DNA of 64,000 nucleotides from Xaviernesmea rhizosphaerae (GTDB taxonomy: Bacteria > Pseudomonadota > Alphaproteobacteria > Rhizobiales > Rhizobiaceae): assembly GCF_001938945.1 (NCBI RefSeq), contig NZ_MKIO01000030.1, forward strand, positions 62,001 to 126,000, read 5' to 3'. Shown here one piece after another: positions 45,330 to 54,167 of this stretch. The number at the start of each line of letters is the position of its first letter. The stretch's first letter is position 1. The translations under genes were made by a program, and so were the position numbers. The notes below the pieces were generated by a model that saw only the letters and a list, made by a program, of their open reading frames with translations, searched no databases and was not told where the DNA came from.

Positions 45330-47516
45330 ATGTTTCAATCCGACGAAACGAACCGGAAAAGACCGACGCGATCGCTGCTGGATCTGGCGGAGGACGACGC
45401 GTCGCGCGCGCCGGCTGCAACGCCATCCCCAGCGCCGCAGCCCGTCGCCGCCCCCGAAGCGCGCGAGGCCGGTGCGGCACCGCTGATCGATGTCGTCACG
45501 GTGTTCCAGGCGATCTGGGATTTCCGCAAGCTGATCATGGTGACCACCATTCTGGGCGGTCTGGCCGGCATCGGCTTTGCCATGGTGGCCCCCTCGCATT
45601 ACGTTTCGGAAAGCAAGCTCTATATCGACCCCCGCGAGGTGCAGCTGACCGACAGCGACCTGTCAAAGCAGACGCTGGCGACGGAAGGCATTCTGGCGCT
45701 GGTCGACAGCCAGCTTGAGGTTCTGCGTTCGCGCACCGTGCTGGAGCGCGTCGCGCGCGAACTGGGGCTTGCGCGTGATCCCGAATTTGCCGGCAAGACC
45801 GAGGCCCCGGCCGAGGGCGGCAGCGTGGCGGAGAACCAGACGGAGATCGATCCGCGCGTTCTGGAAAAGCTGTCCGACGCCTTGACGGTCGGCCGCGACC
45901 CCAAGACCTTCATCGTCACCGTGCAGGTGAAGACCCGCGACGCGCGCAAGTCGGCGCTGATCGCCAATGCCATCGTCAGCGCCTTTCTCGACGAGGAGCA
46001 GCAGGCGCAGTCGAGCTTCTTCAAGCGTACCACCAACCAGCTCGACAGCCGGCTGGCCGATCTGCGCAAGGAGCTGGATACGGCGGAAGGCGCGGTCGAG
46101 GCCTATAAGGCCAAGCACGACATCGTCAATGTCTCGGGCCAGCTGATCTCCGACCAGCAGCTCCTCTCGCTCAACCAGCAGGTGGGCGAGGTGCGCAACC
46201 GCATCGCCGAGGCCCGCGCCAAGGCCGACCTCGCCAACCAGATCCGGCTCAACGACATTCTGAGCGGCGCCTTTCCGGAAGAGATCGCCTCGCCGACGCT
46301 GCAGGAGCTGCGCAAGCAATATGCCCAGGCCCGCAGCCAGCTGAGCGCGCTGGAAACCAGCCTCGGCCCGCGCCATCCCCAGCGCCTTGCCGCGGCACAG
46401 GCGCTGGAATCGGCCCGCACCGAAATCGGCAACGAGCTGCGCCGCATCGCTGCCTCCACCCAGACGGAGCTGCAGCGTGCGCTGCGCACCGAGCAGGACC
46501 TGCTGCAGCAGCTCGCCACCCGCAAGACCCAGCAGCTGGAGAATTCCTCCAGTTTCATCGAGCTGCGCGAGCTCGAGCGCAAGGCCAATGCGACCCGGGC
46601 GATCTACGAATCCTTCCTCAAGCGCGCCGGCGAGACGGGCGAAGAGGAAAAACTGACCTCGCGCAATATCCGCGTCATCGCTCAGGCCGAGCCGGCGCTG
46701 AAGCCGACCGGGCTGTCACGCAAGATCATCGCGGTGGCGGGCCTCCTCGGCGGCTTCGCGCTGGGCATCGGCTTTGCCGTGCTCGTCGGCCTGTTCCGCA
46801 GCACCCGCGCGCTGCTCGTCGCCGCGCGCGCACGGCCACAGGCGGCTGCCTCGGCGCCGACGCCGGCGCGCGTCCAGGCCGACCCGCCTGCCGAGCCGCC
46901 ACCATCGCCGCCACCGCCGCCAAACCCGGGACCCTTCGACTTCGGGCCTTCGGGCGGACTGCCCGCGGAGAGGGCCGCACCGGCCCCGCAAGCCGTCTCC
47001 CGGGCGCCGACATCGGCCTCTGTCGCGGCCGAGCGCCTGCAAGCCGCCGTCACGGCAGAGCGCCTCAAGGCCGCCGCCGTGAGCGAGCATTCCGAAGGCC
47101 CTGACGGGCACGGGGCCAAGGCTGCGGCCGAGGGCGCGCCTGCGTCCTTGCCCGAGACGAAAGCCGATGCCGTTCGTTTCGCGCCGCTGCGCGCGCCGGA
47201 TGCCCGGCGCGATCCCGCGCCGTCGCTGGCCGTCGACACGGCGCCGGAACCGATGCCGGACGCGCGCGACGAGGCGGGCGACAGCAACCAGACAGGCGAT
47301 GATGCCGGCTGGATGGCGTCGGCAGACCATTTGCGCGCCGCCTCTGCCGCCCGTGCCGCCGCGCGGGACGATGCGCAGGCGGGCGCGCTCGATTTCGACG
47401 GGCTCAGCCCCGAGGAGGCGCGCGCGATCGAACCTGTGCTCAAGCTGCGGGCGGATCTGCGCCGGTTGCGCGCCCGCGTCGAGGATTATGCCCGCACCCA
47501 GTCCTCCTCCCTGTGA
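45330..47516 (+). CDS. Wzz/GumC-like chain-length and export protein without kinase domain
   Basis: A 728-residue inner-membrane protein: first membrane segment at residues 67-87 ([19 protein letters not shown]), a periplasmic coiled-coil region with [18 protein letters not shown], and the second membrane segment at about 463-487 ([22 protein letters not shown]). A cytoplasmic tail of about 240 residues follows, rich in Ala and Pro with AERLQAA/AERLKAA repeats. No Walker motif is present, so it is not a complete bacterial tyrosine kinase. It probably controls polymer length for the neighbouring genes. Confidence 0.88.
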   Translation: MFQSDETNRKRPTRSLLDLAEDDASRAPAATPSPAPQPVAAPEAREAGAAPLIDVVTVFQAIWDFRKLIMVTTILGGLAGIGFAMVAPSHYVSESKLYIDPREVQLTDSDLSKQTLATEGILALVDSQLEVLRSRTVLERVARELGLARDPEFAGKTEAPAEGGSVAENQTEIDPRVLEKLSDALTVGRDPKTFIVTVQVKTRDARKSALIANAIVSAFLDEEQQAQSSFFKRTTNQLDSRLADLRKELDTAEGAVEAYKAKHDIVNVSGQLISDQQLLSLNQQVGEVRNRIAEARAKADLANQIRLNDILSGAFPEEIASPTLQELRKQYAQARSQLSALETSLGPRHPQRLAAAQALESARTEIGNELRRIAASTQTELQRALRTEQDLLQQLATRKTQQLENSSSFIELRELERKANATRAIYESFLKRAGETGEEEKLTSRNIRVIAQAEPALKPTGLSRKIIAVAGLLGGFALGIGFAVLVGLFRSTRALLVAARARPQAAASAPTPARVQADPPAEPPPSPPPPPNPGPFDFGPSGGLPAERAAPAPQAVSRAPTSASVAAERLQAAVTAERLKAAAVSEHSEGPDGHGAKAAAEGAPASLPETKADAVRFAPLRAPDARRDPAPSLAVDTAPEPMPDARDEAGDSNQTGDDAGWMASADHLRAASAARAAARDDAQAGALDFDGLSPEEARAIEPVLKLRADLRRLRARVEDYARTQSSSL

Positions 47517-47892
47517 GGCGAGCGCCTCAGGATCGGGCGCGTCGGCCCGGGTTCGCCCCGCCGGCGGTGCGCGCATCAGCTTTTCCCACCGTCCGACTGC
47601 CACTGATTGCCCCTGCATGGCGCCTGGGGCGCTGCCGTTAACGGTCAGCCGCCGCCTGCCGCGCCGCTCCCCGGCGCGCCCTCTGCTGGAAAGCGGTTTG
47701 GTGAGCGCGGACGGACAGGCTTTCTTGGCGACGGACCTTGAAATCGCCCCAGCGGAACAGCATAGGACGCGGACGGGAAAGTCCCGCGTCTCAACCTCGC
47801 GCATCCTGCGGCTCCGCTTTCAGGCGTGGTCCGTTCGGCTGGCGTCGGTGCGGAGACGGGCAGGGCAGATCAGAGGATCAAGGACGTTCAGC
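47517..47892 (+). other. Intergenic region before folD
   Basis: 376 bp without a supported gene, GC-rich. I see neither a convincing terminator for the Wzz-like gene nor a clear promoter. Confidence 0.45.
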
Positions 47893-48792
47893 ATGGGCAG
47901 AGTGATTGACGGCAAGCAGGTTGCGGCAACCGTGATCGACAAGGTCAAGCAGGCCGCCGGAGCGCTGGAGGCCGCAGGCGGTCCGCGCACGGGTCTCGCC
48001 GTCGTGATCGTCGGCGACGATCCGGCAAGCCATGCCTATGTCTCGGCCAAGAGCCGCATGGCCAAGGAATGCGGCTTTGCCTCCGTGCAGCACACTCTTG
48101 CCGGAGAGACCACGCAGGAAGAGCTCGCCGCCCTGGTCGAGACCCTGAACAACGATCCGGCGATCCACGGCATTCTCGTGCAGCTGCCGCTGCCGGGCCA
48201 TCTCCAGGCCGAGCCGATCATCCAGTCGATCCGGCCGGAAAAGGACGTGGACGGGCTGCATGTCGTCAATGCCGGCAAGCTGGCCACCGGCGATCTCAAG
48301 GGCGGCCTGATCTCCTGCACGCCGGCGGGCGCCATGGTGCTGCTGCGCGAGGTGCATGGCGCGGATCTTTCCGGCCTCAACGCCGTCGTCATCGGCCGCT
48401 CCAATCTCTTCGGCAAGCCGATGGGGCAATTGCTGCTGGCGGCCAATGCCACCGTCACCATGGCGCATTCGCGCACGCGGGACCTCGCCGCCGTCTGCCG
48501 CCAGGCCGATATTCTCGTGGCCGCCGTGGGCCGGCCGCAGATGGTCAAGGCGGACTGGGTCAAGCCCGGCGCGACCGTGATCGACGTCGGCATCAACCGC
48601 ATCGATGCGCCGGAGCGCGGCGAGGGCCGGAGCCGGCTTGTGGGCGATGTCGATTTCGCCGCCTGCGAACCCGTTTCCGCCGCCATCACCCCCGTGCCCG
48701 GCGGCGTCGGGCCGATGACCATCGCCATGCTCATGGCCAATACGGTGATCGCCGCCCACCGCGCCAGCGGCCGGCCGTCGCCGAGTTTCTGA
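47893..48792 (+). CDS. folD: Bifunctional methylenetetrahydrofolate dehydrogenase/cyclohydrolase FolD
   Basis: Interconverts 5,10-methylene- and 10-formyl-tetrahydrofolate with NADP. The 299-residue product has [36 protein letters not shown] with the catalytic Tyr/Lys region, GILVQLPLP and the signatures [20 protein letters not shown] and [19 protein letters not shown]. The open frame extends 726 bp upstream without homology. It is convergent with aglR. Confidence 0.96.
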   Translation: MGRVIDGKQVAATVIDKVKQAAGALEAAGGPRTGLAVVIVGDDPASHAYVSAKSRMAKECGFASVQHTLAGETTQEELAALVETLNNDPAIHGILVQLPLPGHLQAEPIIQSIRPEKDVDGLHVVNAGKLATGDLKGGLISCTPAGAMVLLREVHGADLSGLNAVVIGRSNLFGKPMGQLLLAANATVTMAHSRTRDLAAVCRQADILVAAVGRPQMVKADWVKPGATVIDVGINRIDAPERGEGRSRLVGDVDFAACEPVSAAITPVPGGVGPMTIAMLMANTVIAAHRASGRPSPSF

Positions 48793-48817
48793 CAGGTCGT
48801 TCGCGAAAGCGGCCCTG

Positions 48818-49852
48818 CTACCGAACCGGGGCAGGGCCGGTGGACTCACGCAGGATCAGCTCCGTGCGCCAAAGCTCCTGCTCGGCCGGGTCGCCATGCT
48901 GCAGCACCCGGTTGATCAGCCGCTCGGCGATGCGCGCGCCGGCGGCGCGCAGCGAGGAGCGGGTGGTCGTCAGGGGTACGCTGAAGTTCTCCGGCTTCAG
49001 CATTGGCAGCTCGTCGTCATGGGCGATCAGCGAGATGTCGCGGCCGACCTTCAGCCCCCGCCGGTCGAGCACCCTGACGGCGCCCAGCGCCAGCACCGTA
49101 CTGGAACAGAGCACCGCGGTCGGCGGCTCCGGTTCTTCCAGAAGCATCTCCATTGCCTGATGGCCGAAATCGTCGGTCATCAGCCCGTTATGCGCCAGCC
49201 GCTCGTCGAAGGGCAGGCCGTTTTCGGCCAGCGCCTTGCGCATGCCCTTTTCGCGCCGGATGGCGAAAGCGAAATGGGCCGGACCGTTGATCAGGCCGAT
49301 GCGCCGGTGGCCGAGCTGGATCAGGAGGCGCGCGGCATTGTAGAAAGCGCCGGTATTGTCGATGTCTAGGAAGGGGTAGCTGTGTGGCCCCTGGTCCACC
49401 GCGCGGCCATGCACCATGAAGGGCATGTTCAGCGTGTTGAGGAGCGCGATGCGCGGATCGTCCCGGCGGACATAGGCGATATAGAGCGCATCGACATTGC
49501 CGCTGGCCACCAGCCGGCGGAAGGTGCTTTCCTCGTCCTCCGGGGCGCTGGGATTGATGACGAAATGGAAGTCGTGCTTGACCGCTTCCTCGCCCAGACC
49601 CGCCAGAAACTCGCCGAAATGCACGTCTGAATCGAGCCCCGGCGCGATCGGCATCACCAGGCCGAGCGAGCCGGCCCGCCCCGTCGCCAGCCGCTGCGCG
49701 GCCCGGTTTGGCCGGTAGCCCGTTTCCCTGACGGCTTTCATCACGCGCGAACGCGTCTCCGCGCTTACCTCCGGAAAGCCGTTCAGGGCGCGGCTGACCG
49801 TGGTCTGCGAAAGGCCGAGCATTTCCGACAGCTGTTTCAGTTTCACGGTCAA
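48818..49852 (-). CDS. aglR: LacI-family repressor of alpha-glucoside genes, AglR
   Basis: A 344-residue regulator: N-terminal helix-turn-helix LKQLSEMLGLSQTTVSRALNGFPEVSAETRSRVMKAV and hinge GYRPNRAAQRLATGR, then a periplasmic-binding-protein-like sensor domain. The start is TTG with GGGAGG 9 bp before it; a GTG at 49846 is possible but worse placed. An operator abuts the ribosome site, which suggests self-regulation. It is divergent from aglE, as in Sinorhizobium aglREFGAK. Confidence 0.9.
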   Translation of the reverse strand: MTVKLKQLSEMLGLSQTTVSRALNGFPEVSAETRSRVMKAVRETGYRPNRAAQRLATGRAGSLGLVMPIAPGLDSDVHFGEFLAGLGEEAVKHDFHFVINPSAPEDEESTFRRLVASGNVDALYIAYVRRDDPRIALLNTLNMPFMVHGRAVDQGPHSYPFLDIDNTGAFYNAARLLIQLGHRRIGLINGPAHFAFAIRREKGMRKALAENGLPFDERLAHNGLMTDDFGHQAMEMLLEEPEPPTAVLCSSTVLALGAVRVLDRRGLKVGRDISLIAHDDELPMLKPENFSVPLTTTRSSLRAAGARIAERLINRVLQHGDPAEQELWRTELILRESTGPAPVR

Positions 49853-49867
49853 CGCGGACGACCTCCC

Positions 49868-49891
49868 TCAAAGCGCTTTGAAAACGTTTCA
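49868..49891. promoter_or_regulatory. AglR operator next to aglR
   Basis: TCAAAGCGCTTTGA (49868-49881) is a perfect LacI-type palindrome. It overlaps a second, less perfect one, TGAAAACGTTTCA (49879-49891). It lies 16 bp upstream of aglR, next to its ribosome site. Confidence 0.8.
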
Positions 49892-50069
49892 ATAATATAG
49901 CCTGCAAGCGCAATGGAGAGAACACTATCGCCGCATTTTCCGCGATCGGAAGGCCAATACGCCGCTGTGCTGCGGAAAATTTGTGCTGCGATGCGTCAAA
50001 ATGCATCATTTTACCCGTTGCTGAGATGCCCCTCTTGACTCTTTGCGCGCGTATCGGTTTTGTTAATTT

Positions 50070-50083
50070 TCAAAGCGCTTTGA
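50070..50083. promoter_or_regulatory. AglR operator before aglE
   Basis: TCAAAGCGCTTTGA, identical to the copy at 49868, centred about 70 bp before the aglE start. The two copies are 202 bp apart. Confidence 0.8.
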
Positions 50084-50147
50084 GAGAGGGCGCTTCTGAG
50101 GCTTTCCGGCCCTTGCTTCCACGGCCGGCAAACGGGAGGATGAGTGC

Positions 50148-51506
50148 GTGAAGAAGAGATTCCTGATGGGGGTCGCCGCCCTGGCGATGCTGGCGGGTTC
50201 GGCGCATGCGGCCGAGCTGAAGTTCAAGCCGGGCGAGGATTCCAAGTTCAACTGGGCAAGCTTTGACAGCTTCAAGTCCGGCCATGACCTCAAGGGCCAG
50301 ACGCTGACCATCTTCGGCCCCTGGCGCGGCGAAGACCAGGCGCTGTTCGAATCGATCCTGGACTATTTCCGTGCCGCCACCGGCGTGGACGTGAAATATT
50401 CCTCCTCGGAAAACTACGAGCAGCAGATCGTCATCGACACCCAGGCCGGCAGCCCGCCCGATGTCGCCATTCTGCCGCAGCCGGGCCTGATCGCCGATCT
50501 CGCCTCCAAGGGCTATCTCACGCCGCTGGGCGAAGAGACCGGCACCTGGCTGAAGGACAATTATGCCGCCGGCCAGTCTTGGGTCGATCTGTCGACCTAT
50601 GCCGGCAAGGACGGCAAGAAGCAGGTCTATGCCTTCCCCTACAAGATCGACGTGAAGTCGCTGGTCTGGTACGTGCCCGAGAACTTCGAGGACGCGGGCT
50701 ATCAGGTGCCCAAGACGATGGAAGAGCTGAAGGCGCTGACCGAGAAGATCGCGGCCGATGGCGGCAAGCCCTGGTGCATCGGTCTGGGCTCCGGCGGCGC
50801 CACCGGCTGGCCGGCCACCGACTGGGTCGAAGACCTGATGCTGCGCACACAGACGCCCGAGACCTATGACAAGTGGGTCACCAACGCCATTCCGTTCACC
50901 GACCCGGCTGTTCTCGGCGCGATCGATGAATTCGGTTGGTTCGCCAAGAACGACAAGTTTGTCGATGGCGGCGTGGCCGCGGTGTCCTCCACCGACTTCC
51001 GCGACAGCCCGAAGGGCCTCTTCTCCTCGCCGCCGAAGTGCTATCTGCACAAGCAGGCGTCCTTCGTTCCGTCCTTCTTCCCGGCCGGCACCAAGGTAGG
51101 TGAGGATGTCGACTTCTTCTACTTCCCGCCTTACGCCTCCAAGCCGGAGCTTGGCAGCCCGGTCGAGGGTGCTGGCACGCTGGCGATGATGACCCGCGAC
51201 ACCGCCGCCTCGCGCGCCTTCATGGACTTCCTCAAGACGCCGATCGCGCATGAGGTCTGGATGGCGCAGTCGAGCTTCCTGACGCCGTATAAGAGCGTCA
51301 ACAAGGATGCCTATGCCAATGCCGCGATGAAGAAGCAGGGCGAGATCCTGCTCAACGCCACGACCTTCCGCTTCGACGGGTCTGACCTGATGCCCGGCAA
51401 GATCGGCGCGGGCGCCTTCTGGACCGGCATGATCGACTATGTCGGCGGCAAGTCGTCGGCCGATGTCGGCGCGCAGATTCAGAAGGCCTGGGACGCGATC
51501 AAGTAA
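50148..51506 (+). CDS. aglE: Alpha-glucoside ABC transporter substrate-binding protein AglE
   Basis: Periplasmic binding protein of 452 residues with signal peptide MKKRFLMGVAALAMLAGSAHA. The extracellular-solute-binding family 1 fold shows LTIFGPWRGEDQALFESILDYFRAATGVDVKYSSSENYEQQIVID and DVAILPQPGLIADLASKGYL. The start has an AACGGGAGG ribosome site region. First gene of the agl transport operon, followed by a stem-loop. Confidence 0.92.
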   Translation: MKKRFLMGVAALAMLAGSAHAAELKFKPGEDSKFNWASFDSFKSGHDLKGQTLTIFGPWRGEDQALFESILDYFRAATGVDVKYSSSENYEQQIVIDTQAGSPPDVAILPQPGLIADLASKGYLTPLGEETGTWLKDNYAAGQSWVDLSTYAGKDGKKQVYAFPYKIDVKSLVWYVPENFEDAGYQVPKTMEELKALTEKIAADGGKPWCIGLGSGGATGWPATDWVEDLMLRTQTPETYDKWVTNAIPFTDPAVLGAIDEFGWFAKNDKFVDGGVAAVSSTDFRDSPKGLFSSPPKCYLHKQASFVPSFFPAGTKVGEDVDFFYFPPYASKPELGSPVEGAGTLAMMTRDTAASRAFMDFLKTPIAHEVWMAQSSFLTPYKSVNKDAYANAAMKKQGEILLNATTFRFDGSDLMPGKIGAGAFWTGMIDYVGGKSSADVGAQIQKAWDAIK

Positions 51507-51870
51507 GTCCCTCTTGACGAAGTCTGCCAAGGGCCCGGATGCTTCAGCGTCCGGGCCTTCGTTGAAGGAAGGGCAGGGCTGTCCCTGCAGATCCTCGTAT
51601 CGGTGCGCGCCACGCGCCGGACCTCAGGAAAATGCCAGGGAATGGGGGAGGATGCAGAGGGAAGGATGGCTTTGCCGACCGCCTTGCATCCCGGGTTACT
51701 CTGTCACTGGTCGTCCCCATGCCCTCTTGCGGGAGGCGGCAGGAGCGGGATGGTTGAAGATGTGGGCGGTTTTCGCCGGGAATCCCGCTCAGATTTTTTG
51801 ATTTAGCCGTCAACAGAACCCGCCGGCAAAGGCGGGCCGGATCAGGTCGGTACTCTCAGGAGGAGCGTGC
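51507..51870 (+). other. Intergenic region between aglE and aglF
   Basis: 364 bp without a supported gene. A GC-rich stem-loop at 51531-51558 follows aglE. The AGGAGG ribosome site of aglF ends the region. The gap allows higher expression of the binding protein than of the permeases. Confidence 0.55.
51531..51558 (+). terminator. Stem-loop after aglE, partial terminator or mRNA stabiliser
   Basis: GCCCGGA pairs with TCCGGGC and the flanks extend the stem. The T-tract (CTTCGTT) is weak, as in stem-loops that protect binding-protein mRNA in sugar ABC operons. Confidence 0.55.
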
Positions 51871-52878
51871 ATGCAGCAATTGTTCATGGCCATCGTCACC
51901 ATGGCGGCAGGCGTTCTCGCCTGTGCCGCCTATTTCTTCGTGTCGAACTGGCTGCTCGACCAGATCTTCCCCTCGCGCGGCCGCGTGGGCGCCGAGGCCT
52001 CGCGCAACATGCGCATCGCCAACCAGATCCGCCCCTGGCTGTTCCTCGGTCCGGCCTTCACCCTGCTGGCGATCTATCTGATCTATCCGGTGATCGAATC
52101 CGTCTGGCTGTCGCTGCATGACCGCACCGGCCAGACCTTTGTCGGTCTCGCCAATTTCAACTGGATGATCCATGACGGCGAATTCCGTCAGTCGATCTTC
52201 AACAATTTCCTCTGGCTCCTGGTCGTGCCGGCGCTCGCCACCTTCTTCGGCCTTGTCATCGCCGCGCTGACCGACCGCATCTGGTGGGGCAACATCGCCA
52301 AGACGCTGATCTTCATGCCGATGGCGATCTCCTTTGTCGGCGCTTCGGTCATCTGGAAATTCATCTATGACTACCGTGCCGAGGGCCGAGACCAGATCGG
52401 CCTCTTGAACGCGATCGTCACCGCCTTCGGCGGTGCGCCGCAGGCCTGGATCACGCTGCCCTTCTGGAACAACTTCTTCCTGATGGTGATCCTGATCTGG
52501 ATCCAGACCGGCTTCGCCATGGTCATCCTCTCCGCCGCGCTGCGCGGCATCCCCGAGGAAACGATCGAGGCTGCGGTGATCGACGGCGCCAATGGCTGGC
52601 AGATCTTCTTCAAGATCATGATCCCGCAGATCTGGGGCACGATCGCCGTGGTCTGGACCACGATCACCATCCTCGTTCTCAAGGTCTTCGACATCGTGCT
52701 GGCCATGACCAATGGCCAATGGCAGAGCCAGGTTCTGGCCAATCTCATGTTCGACTGGATGTTCAGGGGCGGCGGCGATTTCGGTCGCGGCGCGGCCATC
52801 GCCGTGGTCATCATGGTCTTGGTCGTGCCGATCATGATCTGGAACATCCGCAACGCCACCCGCGAGATGAAGGGCTAA
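51871..52878 (+). CDS. aglF: Alpha-glucoside ABC transporter permease AglF
   Basis: Inner-membrane permease of 335 residues, MalF family. It has an N-terminal membrane segment (LFMAIVTMAAGVLACAAYFFVS) and WLFLGPAFTLLAIYLIYPVIESVWLS. The conserved EAA loop is ETIEAAVIDGANGWQIFFKIMIPQIWGTI. It lies 3 bp before aglG. Confidence 0.92.
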   Translation: MQQLFMAIVTMAAGVLACAAYFFVSNWLLDQIFPSRGRVGAEASRNMRIANQIRPWLFLGPAFTLLAIYLIYPVIESVWLSLHDRTGQTFVGLANFNWMIHDGEFRQSIFNNFLWLLVVPALATFFGLVIAALTDRIWWGNIAKTLIFMPMAISFVGASVIWKFIYDYRAEGRDQIGLLNAIVTAFGGAPQAWITLPFWNNFFLMVILIWIQTGFAMVILSAALRGIPEETIEAAVIDGANGWQIFFKIMIPQIWGTIAVVWTTITILVLKVFDIVLAMTNGQWQSQVLANLMFDWMFRGGGDFGRGAAIAVVIMVLVVPIMIWNIRNATREMKG

Positions 52879-52881
52879 GAC

Positions 52882-54027
52882 ATGCTGGCGACCAAGCGCT
52901 CCCCCCTCGTCTGGGTAGTCCATCTCTCCGTCCTCTTGCTCGTGGTGCTCTGGACCCTGCCGACGGCCGGCCTCTTGATCTCCTCGCTGCGCGACAAGGA
53001 CCAGCTCGCCGTATCGGGCTGGTGGACGGCTCTCTCCACCAGCACGCAGAATCTCGTCTACCGCGCACCGGGCGCGGAGGCGCAGACCCAGAAGGACGGC
53101 AAGTTCGTCATTTCGGGCAATGTGCTGGAAGGCTCCAATGCCAAGGTCTCAGCCTTCGGTTTCTCCTCGCGCGAGCCCGCCGCATTCCCGGCCGGGCAGA
53201 CCGCGACGCTTGGCGATGGCGGCCAGCTGACCGTGCGGGACGATGGCAGCTTCGACATCGTCTCCGACAAGAGCTTTGAAGGCGGGCGCGGCCAGCGCAT
53301 CTTCGTCACCGCCAGCGTGCCGCCGCGCTTTACGCTCGACAACTACCGCGAAGTGCTCAAGGCGGCCGGCATCGGCACCTCCTTCATCAATTCGCTGACG
53401 GTGGCCATTCCCGCCACCATCATCCCGATCCTGATCGCCGCCTTCGCCGCCTATGCGCTGGCCTGGATGCAGTTTCCCGGCCGCGCCGTGCTTGTGGCCG
53501 TGGTCGTCGGCCTTCTGGTCGTGCCGCTGCAGATGTCGCTGATCCCGCTTCTGCGGCTCTACAACAGTGTCGGCGGCATGCTCGGCGTGCCGGCCAAGAC
53601 CTATGCCGGCATCTGGCTCGCCCATACCGGCTTCGGCCTGCCGCTCGCCATCTACCTCCTGCGCAACTACATGGCCGGCCTGCCGAAGGAGATCATGGAA
53701 TCCGCCCGCGTCGACGGCGCGAGCGACTTCGAGATCTTCGTCAAGATCATCCTGCCCTTGTCCTTCCCGGCGCTGGCCTCCTTCGCCATCTTCCAGTTCC
53801 TGTGGACCTGGAACGACTTGCTCGTCGCCATGGTCTTCCTCGGCGCGGGCGATCAGGAGCTGGTGCTAACAGGGCGGCTGGTGAACCTGCTGGGTTCGCG
53901 CGGCGGCAACTGGGAAATCCTCACGGCCTCGGCCTTCATCACCATCATCGTGCCGCTGCTCGTCTTCTTCGGTCTGCAGCGCTATCTGGTGCGCGGCCTG
54001 CTGGCCGGCTCGGTCAAGGGCGGCTGA
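52882..54027 (+). CDS. aglG: Alpha-glucoside ABC transporter permease AglG
   Basis: MalG-family permease of 381 residues. After the first membrane segment there is a periplasmic insertion of about 100 residues (residues 60-150, around VISGNVLEGSNAKVSAFGF). The membrane core follows, with the EAA loop KEIMESARVDGASDFEIFVKIILPLSFPAL. The insertion makes it longer than enteric MalG (about 296). Confidence 0.92.
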   Translation: MLATKRSPLVWVVHLSVLLLVVLWTLPTAGLLISSLRDKDQLAVSGWWTALSTSTQNLVYRAPGAEAQTQKDGKFVISGNVLEGSNAKVSAFGFSSREPAAFPAGQTATLGDGGQLTVRDDGSFDIVSDKSFEGGRGQRIFVTASVPPRFTLDNYREVLKAAGIGTSFINSLTVAIPATIIPILIAAFAAYALAWMQFPGRAVLVAVVVGLLVVPLQMSLIPLLRLYNSVGGMLGVPAKTYAGIWLAHTGFGLPLAIYLLRNYMAGLPKEIMESARVDGASDFEIFVKIILPLSFPALASFAIFQFLWTWNDLLVAMVFLGAGDQELVLTGRLVNLLGSRGGNWEILTASAFITIIVPLLVFFGLQRYLVRGLLAGSVKGG

Positions 54028-54167
54028 GGAACACGTCTTTCCCGAACGCGGCACCTTGCGAAGCGCCGCGTTCGGCCCTCTCTATGCTTTCGTTATGACC
54101 GGCGGTGCCCGAAGAGGGCGGCATAGGGCCGCCCGCGGCCGTCGGCGACAGGGATACAAGTGCATCC

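Noticed and set aside
47167..47892. N-terminal extension of folD
   Set aside because: The open frame runs through the end of the Wzz-like gene in another frame; FolD has its normal start at 47893.
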